This document shows positions 26,201-32,984 of a stretch of DNA of 38,620 nt, piece after piece. Position 1 is the first letter of the stretch, and each line of letters opens with the position of its first letter. The stretch covers positions 1-38,620 of the IMG/VR virus record IMGVR_UViG_3300025141_012030; one strand, written 5' to 3'. Below the pieces are notes generated by a model that saw nothing but the letters and a program-made list of their open reading frames with translations, ran no database searches and was not told where the DNA came from. Made by a program: the position numbers and the translations under genes. Source of the stretch: a virus.

Positions 26201-28589
26201 GTGGATCCTCGTGGACCGGATCCCCGCAATCAGCCAAGCCCCAAGTGTACCAACTTCCATAAAAGCGAATGGGGTACGTAGCGTCAGTCCCCAGGGCAAC
26301 ACCAGATTCTATGGCCTCATACCCATAGGGCGGGGTATTGCTGTTCGGTGACCAATCAGCGTCCAGGGCCGGTAGCTTCGCCGTGGGAATACGTAGGATC
26401 GCCCACTCCGTGGTAGTCCAAGGCTCGTAAGCTGCCGCCTGGTTCGCCACTGCTACTGGTATAACCGTGTCGTGCGCTTCCGGGTGAGACTCCCCGAATT
26501 GTCTGTGAAAGTCGACAGCCCCAGCTGGAGTAGCTGCAGCCCAACCAGCATGGTACACGTAAGTGAGCCCCGCACCAGGCAACTGCCACGAGGGCATGAA
26601 GCTAGTGGGCCAACAAAAGGTACTATCGGGTGTAGTTGTTCCCGAGCCATTGCCCCTGCGGACAGTCCAGTAACAGGTGTACAACGCCAATGTCACCTCA
26701 CCGGCTGGGTTGTAGGGGCCGCCCGCGTCGAATAACGTCGGGAACATCGCCCCAGCCCCGTTGTACAACCAATTCCGATCCTGGACGCACACTAGTTGGC
26801 CCGAACCGTTGATGCTCTCGATAATAAACTCACACCACAAGTCCACCTCGAAGGGGCTAGTCGCCTCTACCGCGAGGATTGTAATTATATCGCCCGGAAG
26901 TACGTTCTCACCGGCAAAGTCAACGTCGACGTTTGGCATCAGGAGTATTTTATCTGTGGCCGCTGCCCCTACGAAGTCGATCCCGATTCCCCGGTTAATC
27001 GCCGTAACGTCGCCAGTCTTAAAGGTCTCCCAGTTTGCAGTGCCTGCAACATCAGGTGCTCCCCAGGCAATCCAGTCCACTACCCGTGGCGTGTAATTGA
27101 CGTTTTGGGACTGGATGGTAAACGTAGTGTTCCCCCCGCCATCCTCCTCAGCGGCTAAAATCGGGAAGTACTTAGTTCGTTGGTACTTATCAGCAGTGCC
27201 GGACCCACCCAGGCCTACGGAGAAGTTGTTATCTAGTACAAGGAGCCAATCCGTATCTGGGTCGATTGAGTTCTTAATTACCTCAGGAACTGGGACGGTT
27301 AACCCAAAGGTATCCGTAAAGAACATGGGCGCACAGGTAAATCGGTTTGCCCCGTCCAGAGCTTGAGGCATGTAGGGCTGCCCGACGGCCGTGAGCGCGG
27401 TTCCACCCAGACCGTAGTCGTCGCTAGAAGTGACAATAGAACCCTCCAGCTCCACCTCAGCGCCGGGGAACGGCGAGTTAACTGCGCTAATGTTGTACCA
27501 GTGCCCAAGAGTAGTTACCTGGTCTCCCACGGCAACTGCGTTACTGTACCAATCCGCGTACACTTGGTTGGGGACCAACGCTGGTGGGGGTGTCAAGGTA
27601 GTTGCCATGTTGTACATTACGTTGTTGATCGGGAATCGTTGTGTTGTCCAGATATTCCAAGTAGTGGAGAGGCCGAAGTACCCGTAGGCCCCAGCTGCGT
27701 ATACGCCACCATACCCAAGGCCGGATACTTCCGTATTCCCGCGGATGATGTCGCGAGTCATGGCGTCGTCGCCTGTTCCGATTACAGAAACGCCTTTGAG
27801 CTCTGGGTACTCCTGCAGCAGGGATGTACGAACTCCACGCTGGGTAACCAACGAGCGTTCGGTAATGAGGTCACCCGCGCGTAGGAGCAACGCACTGTTA
27901 GTCTCCTGCGTTACACCACCCGCAAAGCTCTCGGCATTGGTGACCTTAACGTACCCGGGGAGACCGCTTGCACTCAACAGCTGGCCCGCGCTGATATTCG
28001 CATCGTCGCTCTCGATTACCGCGAGTACAGGAATATCAACATAGTATAAATCTCCCTCAACCTGGGAAGACATAAGTGCTACGGTGGTGTCGAAGGTCCC
28101 GTCCACAACGTAGAGTTGGCCGTTTGAAGCGGTGAAGGAGACAGTGGGGTCTGCCTGGATGGTGGTGGGCGCGGCGTAATACACGCGAGCGTCACCAGCT
28201 GCGCGGGACCCGGGGCGGCGAACAACGAAGACGTTCGCGAGCAGGGCGTCCAACTCTTCTGTGCTTAGGGTGCTCGACTGATTCAAACTCTGCGCTTGCC
28301 GGATAACCTCCAACTCTCGCTTAACTGCCTGGAACAACAGAATAGCCGGATTAACAAAAACATCTCGAGCCACGGAACCGGCGGTGTCGATGTCCAACTC
28401 CGGGAACTCATCCCGAATGCGCTGGGCTACAAAACTATCAATATCCGTCTCAAAGAGGTCGTCCCCCAGACGATCGAGGATCGGCTGCACGATCTCCGAG
28501 AACAGGTCAGAACCCTCAGTGGCTTCCAGCTCAGGGAAGTAGTTTTGCAGCAGAGTGACGATGAAGTTTTGGATCGACGTTGTAACCAT
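23286..28589 (-). CDS. Baseplate J-like protein with very large internal expansion, 1767 residues
   Basis: ATG 28589 has TGGGAG 8 bases upstream. Residues 1-100 form the helical start (QNYFPELEATEGSDLFSEIV), and 110-285 show the baseplate J pattern: GDARVYYAAPTTIQADPTVSF for the first strand set, then FAGGVTQETNSALLLRAGDL and a further helix (SLLQEYPELKGVSVIG). The C-terminus at about 1640-1760, with IPLEVSVQFTFKSS and VVVDYFRSLPHGTLF, resembles the last J domain. About 1300 residues of beta modules lie in between, including four repeats at 917-1345. J proteins (P2 gpJ, T4 gp6) form the wedge ring of contractile tails. The gp25-like gene precedes it by 3 bases, as in P2-like baseplate operons. 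Confidence 0.82.
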   Translation of the reverse strand: MVTTSIQNFIVTLLQNYFPELEATEGSDLFSEIVQPILDRLGDDLFETDIDSFVAQRIRDEFPELDIDTAGSVARDVFVNPAILLFQAVKRELEVIRQAQSLNQSSTLSTEELDALLANVFVVRRPGSRAAGDARVYYAAPTTIQADPTVSFTASNGQLYVVDGTFDTTVALMSSQVEGDLYYVDIPVLAVIESDDANISAGQLLSASGLPGYVKVTNAESFAGGVTQETNSALLLRAGDLITERSLVTQRGVRTSLLQEYPELKGVSVIGTGDDAMTRDIIRGNTEVSGLGYGGVYAAGAYGYFGLSTTWNIWTTQRFPINNVMYNMATTLTPPPALVPNQVYADWYSNAVAVGDQVTTLGHWYNISAVNSPFPGAEVELEGSIVTSSDDYGLGGTALTAVGQPYMPQALDGANRFTCAPMFFTDTFGLTVPVPEVIKNSIDPDTDWLLVLDNNFSVGLGGSGTADKYQRTKYFPILAAEEDGGGNTTFTIQSQNVNYTPRVVDWIAWGAPDVAGTANWETFKTGDVTAINRGIGIDFVGAAATDKILLMPNVDVDFAGENVLPGDIITILAVEATSPFEVDLWCEFIIESINGSGQLVCVQDRNWLYNGAGAMFPTLFDAGGPYNPAGEVTLALYTCYWTVRRGNGSGTTTPDSTFCWPTSFMPSWQLPGAGLTYVYHAGWAAATPAGAVDFHRQFGESHPEAHDTVIPVAVANQAAAYEPWTTTEWAILRIPTAKLPALDADWSPNSNTPPYGYEAIESGVALGTDATYPIRFYGSWYTWGLADCGDPVHEDPPGTLIYRTDNWATQLVTDSSWAIAPFMSQWALRKPATSDDVELGIVLSQLPEIAEEVEIPPDEIHIGGMMDVYCNPSSLPTTTLATSPWVSFEDDDVVVPASFTGASATGGQAEAFGAVTEDDGIFTGADLNSYTWEFGDLLVITGPATHDYYNTSYAIVDQQRYTKNQIRVYPPFPDAAVHAGLSYVVLRGVTTDLTPIKLYKIRNGTDLKTNIGSEYVTSVASNFVSAGVSAGDTLYITEGGDLGYHTIAADATTSQIELTAALNGGETNVSFEVFTSSGFASLPIAAVERIEGMDINGAAVAVSLPYGGPLGATVRAAAMAGNSLVFPAEGVESATAYTLLARPYRVYSTTVDFDVIGVREGHRFLFTSGDHSGEAYTVTNVVAGATSSVDLVNGFDVGAAETGLTFEIGAPTQGTARCYFKSAVRATFDKDTRIGVGVGQAYMPDPDTHATMFTENTSDTDIQLTTLAPPTLDDEGWFLAAASTTFHSLTPFFTDAQHANKYLHIFAPAANAGVHLINAVVSTTEITLAAGIGGGDSNVLEWGISDDGNPMSVLTSELATNDWSVRGIKENSALAMGTRADSDLVYIDHQDIVGTVLAATLTAMAGKTLILVINGATATYTFSVASFPYTSLPQYIEAGFPQVEAKVLEDPAVPGNFLLHLYSTEDVVVGAGTANADLGLTTGDTTVVPAGLRGPFEIRWNGIGIESEAPPISATNLSYISIVQRGTDTPVAGTLTGKLLHVRILRPGTQVFEQTAMTTYGNYYYVDLDISSYYPGPTQILVEATAATAFTGVVTNGFTYVADEDHAYSILEDMKLHTNGTYSAIEYPTPVLGTSAQIVYTHAPDVEAVHYFMQNKTERTVTCNTLAKVSIPLEVSVQFTFKSSTSLEGARKVVVDYFRSLPHGTLFTVRAFTSAMKTSGILIQGTPTIFVIAPNNLRVHQLYSVTEEYQMPENGAFLEVGTILTKG
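24555..25841 (-). repeat. Four divergent copies of a 63-72-residue beta module in the J-like protein
   Basis: Copies lie at residues 917-988, 1012-1075, 1142-1208 and 1283-1345. The shared pattern is a hydrophobic strand with F, then GV or similar, GD or GH, L-x-I or F-L-F, an NxG or SGE turn, YxI or YxV, a strand rich in V and L, and a closing FEI or WGI. For example, the second has FVSAGVSAGDTLYIT and the third has FDVIGVREGHRFLFT. Identity between copies is low, so they are ancient duplications. Confidence 0.6.
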
Positions 28590-28592
28590 GAG

Positions 28593-29282
28593 CTATACTC
28601 CCATTTTAACGACTGCCTGCCTTGCCGCGGTCTGGACATTCAAAATAACCGAAATCGAGAGGGCTTCTGCATCGAACCCCACGTCGACGGGTATCACGTC
28701 GAGCAGTATCTCGTCGGGCGGCAGTTTCCACTCTCTACCACGCTGGCTTTTCTTAATGTCATCTGCACACCGACGAATCGCCAGATGCAGCTTAGCTATA
28801 AATCCCTGGGCATTGGTACGATCCAGGGTCATCCCCACGAACTCTTGTAACCCGCCACCTTGATCCGGTTCGAAGAAATCGGAGCCAGGAGTAGTCCGCA
28901 GCAACTTGCAGAAATGCTGCATTACCTTCGTCATCCCACCAACTGGCTTGAAGTTGTTGAACCCAAAGGATAGCTGTGTAATTTCATTCAGTTGGACAAC
29001 GTCTTCGCCTAGTACGAAGATTCGCTCCAGGCGCTTAGACCACAAAGATTTCGGGCACACTACCCGTATAGTATCCGGCGAAATTATCTGGAAGGAACCA
29101 GTGGTGTCCGCGATACCGTCCACATCAGGCCCACTAGGGATCGTCACGTAGTTAAGGACTACCTGCGCCGCGAAGTCGAAGTTGTGGCCCGTTAGAACAA
29201 CCACTAACGGGTACAGCGACTCGATGTCCGCCGAAGTAACCGGTAGAGAATCCACCGCGTTTATGAGTTTCAGGTCAAACAT
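28593..29282 (-). CDS. gp25-like baseplate wedge protein with N-terminal extension, 229 residues
   Basis: ATG 29282 shares one base with the preceding TGA, and GAGGA lies 6 bases before it. Residues 112-229 match the W/gp25 family of contractile-tail wedges: the helix VMQHFCKLLRTTPGSDFFEP, followed by Gly-rich GGGLQEF, then alternating strands (EILLDVIPVDVGFD and LSISVILNVQTAA). Family members are usually about 110-130 residues; here about 110 extra residues precede, beta-rich and Ig-like (LVVVLTGHNFDFAAQVVLNY). It probably sits in the inner baseplate next to the J-like protein encoded just downstream. The fold assignment rests on the motif around LRTTPG and on gene order. Confidence 0.72.
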   Translation of the reverse strand: MFDLKLINAVDSLPVTSADIESLYPLVVVLTGHNFDFAAQVVLNYVTIPSGPDVDGIADTTGSFQIISPDTIRVVCPKSLWSKRLERIFVLGEDVVQLNEITQLSFGFNNFKPVGGMTKVMQHFCKLLRTTPGSDFFEPDQGGGLQEFVGMTLDRTNAQGFIAKLHLAIRRCADDIKKSQRGREWKLPPDEILLDVIPVDVGFDAEALSISVILNVQTAARQAVVKMGV

Positions 29283-29569
29283 CAGAGGTCCTCATTCTCA
29301 GGAATTCCATCTAGGATAGCCTGCACCGTCTCCCGCATACCTTTCAGGCGGTCGAGAACGCTGGTGCGCCCTTGCGTGATGGTGCACCCGAAGTAAGTGG
29401 TAGCTGCTGAATCCCCTGTGAGGTAGGCGATTTCCTCGTCTACCATATAGGCGATGGAGAACTCCCCGACGTACCGGTCAACTACCTCTCGTTGAGCGAC
29501 CAGGCCGAGTAGGTCAGCATACACACCACCCAATTTGTCGAGTAGTTGGTTCTGCTTTACCTGGTCCAT
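29282..29569 (-). CDS. Hypothetical protein, 95 residues
   Basis: ATG 29569 is preceded by GGGGGTG. The protein is mostly helical (MDQVKQNQLLDKLGGVYADL at the start, VLDRLKGMRETVQAILDG at the end) around a short middle segment with one cysteine. It is coupled to the gp25-like gene by TGATG. Its place suggests a small baseplate or tail-assembly protein. It is the first gene after the 65-base gap that contains a promoter candidate, so it may begin a separate transcript. No family is recognised. Confidence 0.7.
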   Translation of the reverse strand: MDQVKQNQLLDKLGGVYADLLGLVAQREVVDRYVGEFSIAYMVDEEIAYLTGDSAATTYFGCTITQGRTSVLDRLKGMRETVQAILDGIPENEDL

Positions 29570-29599
29570 ACCAGACGCACCCCCGGTTCTTTAGCCAAA

Positions 29600-29628
29600 A
29601 GTGTATCACCGCAGCCAACTACTCACAA
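29600..29628 (-). promoter_or_regulatory. Candidate promoter for the baseplate genes
   Basis: On the minus strand TTGTGA (29623-29628) and TACACT (29600-29605) are separated by exactly 17 bases, with TG one base before the -10 box (extended -10, TGATACACT). It lies in the 65-base gap 29570-29634, one of two sizeable unassigned spaces in the minus operon, about 30 bases before ATG 29569. The match is 4 of 6 to each bacterial sigma-70 box. The layout is the same as in the candidate at 37748-37776. Confidence 0.4.
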
Positions 29629-29634
29629 CATAAA

Positions 29635-31737
29635 CTACAGAGAGTTAATCAGGAGATTCAGCTGATTTAGGACGCTCGAAGCGCCAGAAGCGTCTAACGC
29701 CGTCTGCGGTATGAATTCAAATATATCGCCCCGGCGCAAAGACTCTTCCGCCCGATCGTAACCATGCTGGCGCAGCATAGTAATCACCCACGGCAACCGC
29801 TTCACTGAAAACTGTGCGGCACTCAGTACTGTGGACAAGTCCGAAATGTCAGTTAGTAACTGATCCGCCGAATTGCTGAAAGCGGAAAAGGATGTCCAGG
29901 TGGTCGCCGCCATCAGATCGTGCAGACGGCCCAGAATCGAGGAGCTCCCTAGAGCTATCTCCTTCCTTAAGGCGTCTCCCATGGGCAAGGCACCTAGCGC
30001 GTCGCCAAGTCCCGAGGAGATAGTCACCGAAGTTACCTCCGTCGATATACCTGTCACTACGCGAATGGGGTCCAGCCCAGAGACTACATCTGTAGCCCCC
30101 GAACTTCCGTACGCCACAATATCCCCAACCCGAACCGGTACATCCGGTGTCGTAGCCGGGACTACGGAGAACCCAGTGGCATACGCAGTAGCTGCTGCGA
30201 CGTCCAATTCCACCTCGCCAGCTACGTCCAGATAGCTGGCATCCTCAATGAAATTATTCACTCGTGATATTTCTACTTCCACAGACTCGGGTACTGTTGC
30301 TACCGTAGTCGGTATAGCTCCAGAGGTTGCGAAATCGGCTGGACTACTGTGGCCCGCGGTCACAGTGATAGTGAGGCCGGCCACAATCGAGTCGATGCGG
30401 TACGTAGCGCGATGCGGCTGCCCGAACCCAGTGAGGTAGTTCACTGTGATTAGGTCGTCAGCCAAGATCGACGTATTAGCGGTAGCCAGCGTGATCGTCC
30501 CCGCGGCATTCAGCGTAGCAGCCAGAGGTTCTTGCCCCACAGGGAAAGAGGATTCTTGCACGATAGTGGGAGCATTAGTGCTTGTCAGCAACCCTGGTGC
30601 GTACGCGCCTTGGTACCACCCTTCTTGTGCGGCATCGCAATGGGAATTGAAGCTCGCAGCACCCCCGGCGAAGTACAGTTGCATCCCTGGGGAGCGGTTA
30701 GCGTCTAACATCTGGATGAGTATGTTAGTGCCGCTAACCACAAAATCGAAGGGGCGGGGAAGCGCGCCCGTTACCTGCGCGTCGAGGTGGATACGCATAT
30801 CCACGCTGTTGCGTGTTCCCGCCAGGAGAACCCCAGTGTAAACCTCGTTGTTGGCGCGGCATTCAAAGTTGAGGTTAGCCGCCGTAACCACCCACTGGTT
30901 CGGAGTGATGGGGCCCACGGGGTTACACCCGTCACCGAGATCGATCTCCGCGGGGGTAGCCGTGGGTATGGTCCACACGGTGTAGGGAACCGCCACGTCG
31001 GGGTCGTTTTTCCACCCCATGGTAGTCCCCCCGGGAACGGCATAGACTGGTGAACCGATCTGTATTCGCGCCGGCTCCGTGGTCCCTAGTGTACAAGCCC
31101 CGGTGTACTTGATCGACGGGGTCTCTAACCCAGTCTGCGACATCAACACTAACTGGTGTATAGCGCCCAGTTGTTCAACTGCCTCCAGGTCCGACGGGGT
31201 TTTCTCAATTACTTCTGTAACCCAGGCTTTGATACGGTCTGCGAAGTAACTGGTGAATAGGCGCATCCGGATGTTCGGGATGGACTTAAGAACCAGGGCG
31301 GATTTAAAGCAAAGCAGCAGGGAGTCGCGCAATGTCTTTAGACCCGCCTGTACATCGTATACCTGGGCTGACGATAGGTCTCGGCGCGGGAACTTCTTTA
31401 GCAGGGTTTCCAACTCCGTGGCGTAGACCTGCGAGGAGGGGGAAATCTCCAGTAACGTATTCGCGACCACCGTTTTGGGTGGCGTTACCTGTTGCGGCTT
31501 AGTCGCGCGGAAGGCCGCGGTTAACGTATCCATTGCTGTGTCGACTCTGGCCGCAGCCGCTATAAACTCACGAGACGCGAGGTAAGAGGCCTCCCACAAA
31601 GTATCCGGATCCAGGTACGCGGTAATGCCCAGAACTAGCTTGATGTCATTCAGGAGACGGGTGCGGTCTGAGCGGACAGTGTTTCGCGAGGTATCCAGAA
31701 TAGTGGATAGCAACTGCTTGGCGGCGTTAGTATACAT
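29635..31737 (-). CDS. Large structural protein with helical ends and beta middle, 700 residues
   Basis: The protein starts MYTNAAKQLLSTILDTSRN. Residues 1-215 are helical and charged, 215-600 are Thr/Val/Gly/Ala-rich beta sequence, and 605-700 are helical again (FSVKRLPWVITMLRQHGYDR). No signal peptide or membrane segment is seen. ATG 31737 has only a modest ribosome site (GGGG) and lies inside the last codons of the upstream gene (11-base overlap), suggesting coupling. The gene order before gp25 and J, and the helix-beta-helix plan, fit a baseplate hub, wedge or tail-assembly protein. I do not recognise a named family. Confidence 0.7.
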   Translation of the reverse strand: MYTNAAKQLLSTILDTSRNTVRSDRTRLLNDIKLVLGITAYLDPDTLWEASYLASREFIAAAARVDTAMDTLTAAFRATKPQQVTPPKTVVANTLLEISPSSQVYATELETLLKKFPRRDLSSAQVYDVQAGLKTLRDSLLLCFKSALVLKSIPNIRMRLFTSYFADRIKAWVTEVIEKTPSDLEAVEQLGAIHQLVLMSQTGLETPSIKYTGACTLGTTEPARIQIGSPVYAVPGGTTMGWKNDPDVAVPYTVWTIPTATPAEIDLGDGCNPVGPITPNQWVVTAANLNFECRANNEVYTGVLLAGTRNSVDMRIHLDAQVTGALPRPFDFVVSGTNILIQMLDANRSPGMQLYFAGGAASFNSHCDAAQEGWYQGAYAPGLLTSTNAPTIVQESSFPVGQEPLAATLNAAGTITLATANTSILADDLITVNYLTGFGQPHRATYRIDSIVAGLTITVTAGHSSPADFATSGAIPTTVATVPESVEVEISRVNNFIEDASYLDVAGEVELDVAAATAYATGFSVVPATTPDVPVRVGDIVAYGSSGATDVVSGLDPIRVVTGISTEVTSVTISSGLGDALGALPMGDALRKEIALGSSSILGRLHDLMAATTWTSFSAFSNSADQLLTDISDLSTVLSAAQFSVKRLPWVITMLRQHGYDRAEESLRRGDIFEFIPQTALDASGASSVLNQLNLLINSL

Positions 31738-32065
31738 CCCCTAGCCCCGATTTTCGTAGACCACGTAAGCCTTCGTCAGAGATATTGGGCAGGTGTTCAA
31801 GAAGACGGTCGCCGTCGATATCGAGTATGTGACATATTGACCGGTAACTCCCAAAAGCATCACTTGGGTCGTTGAACCAGACATCCAATTCTTCGTCTAC
31901 AGCACCATCCTGCATGACAGTCACGTAATCCTGGAGAGCTCGCTGCAACACTGCTAACCATAGTCGGCGAACCTTTGGACCCTGCTCTAGGTCCAGGTCC
32001 CGGCGAATGTAAAACCGGAAGACGGACTCAGGAAGCAATTGGTCCTGCAGTGTTTGAACTTCCAC
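31727..32065 (-). CDS. Hypothetical phage protein, 112 residues
   Basis: The start is GTG 32065 with GGGGGT 8 bases upstream. The protein has a helical core with LWLAVLQRALQDYVTV, then a tryptophan segment LDVWFNDPSDAFGSYRSICH and LDIDGDRLLEHL. The order of an RxW helix, a W-x3-DP loop, a C after GSY and a closing D-x-D-x-L helix is like a small family of phage and prophage proteins of unknown role in which the second helix pair resembles a helix-turn-helix. It might regulate or might be structural. It overlaps the next gene by 11 bases. Confidence 0.68.
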   Translation of the reverse strand: MEVQTLQDQLLPESVFRFYIRRDLDLEQGPKVRRLWLAVLQRALQDYVTVMQDGAVDEELDVWFNDPSDAFGSYRSICHILDIDGDRLLEHLPNISDEGLRGLRKSGLGDVY

Positions 32066-32066
32066 T

Positions 32067-32984
32067 CTACGTAACCCCCACAGTTAAGGTACCCGAAATT
32101 GTCGGCTCTGGCAAAAGAAAATTATCAACAATTGATAATGGGACCATAGAGTAGGTGCCGGCCGTTATCCCAGTAACCGTCAAAGTGGCAGTCTCACCTG
32201 AGTCTGTGATGCTAAAAGAGTAACCCGCAGTAGGTGTCGCGTACTGCAGGAATGTAGTAATCGGGGCAGCAGCTACTCCGGACCTGAGGAGGCCCGAGAG
32301 CGCTACAGTCTTCGTTGCTCCAGCAGCTACAGAGATAGTGGTAGTCGGTGTAACCCCGTCCACGTAGGTGACGCTGGATAGGTAAGGAAGTACCACGTCC
32401 ACGAGGTTTGCACTCGCTGCATCAGGAATGTGGATCTCTTGCGGATCATCGATGAAGTCGGGAAGCATAACGTACAGCTCGGCCCCTCGAGGCAAATCTA
32501 TCTCGGCATACCCGGCGGCACTCAATGTAACCTGGTAAGTACCCCCTAGAATACCAAGCGCCTGGGAAGAACTGATGGTACCTGCTGGAATGTGCTCCGG
32601 TCGTGAGAAGTACAATGAACGTCCTGCTGCAGCTGCTCCCACCAGATCGGTGAAGTAACCACTGCAACGGCAGTAGCGTGCGTCACTCGACGTAGGCGTA
32701 GTCACCGATGCGCCAGTTACCGTTACTGAGACGTCGGATCCTGCTACAGTGACCGCCTGTGTAAGCCCGGCAGGTACGGTAAAGGGGTTACCGGCAGGAA
32801 CGCGTACCCGAACCAAGTAATCGTCATCCGCGTACCCAACAAAAGAAGCGAGGCCATTAGCGTCAGTAGTATCCTCCGCCAGGTAGACCCCGAACGCCCC
32901 GTCGTCCTCGTACAGCTTTACAACTACCCCCGCAAAGGGGGACAGCAGCGAGTCGACCAGGGTTACATAGATATCACCAGCCAT
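32067..32984 (-). CDS. Ig-like virion protein, 305 residues
   Basis: ATG 32984 follows the upstream TAA directly (TAAATG), with AAGGGA about 9 bases before. The first 85 residues resemble a carboxypeptidase-regulatory or SpaA-type Ig domain (GVVVKLYEDD...TTDANGLASFVGY...YLVRVRVPAG). A second segment (100-200) contains two cysteines (YCRCSG) and IHIPDAASANLVD, and the last 100 residues form another Ig-like sandwich (GETATLTVTGITAGTYS). Such domains decorate virions or link tail parts. The gene is between two basic disordered proteins and baseplate genes, which fits a tail or decoration protein. Confidence 0.72.
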   Translation of the reverse strand: MAGDIYVTLVDSLLSPFAGVVVKLYEDDGAFGVYLAEDTTDANGLASFVGYADDDYLVRVRVPAGNPFTVPAGLTQAVTVAGSDVSVTVTGASVTTPTSSDARYCRCSGYFTDLVGAAAAGRSLYFSRPEHIPAGTISSSQALGILGGTYQVTLSAAGYAEIDLPRGAELYVMLPDFIDDPQEIHIPDAASANLVDVVLPYLSSVTYVDGVTPTTTISVAAGATKTVALSGLLRSGVAAAPITTFLQYATPTAGYSFSITDSGETATLTVTGITAGTYSMVPLSIVDNFLLPEPTISGTLTVGVT

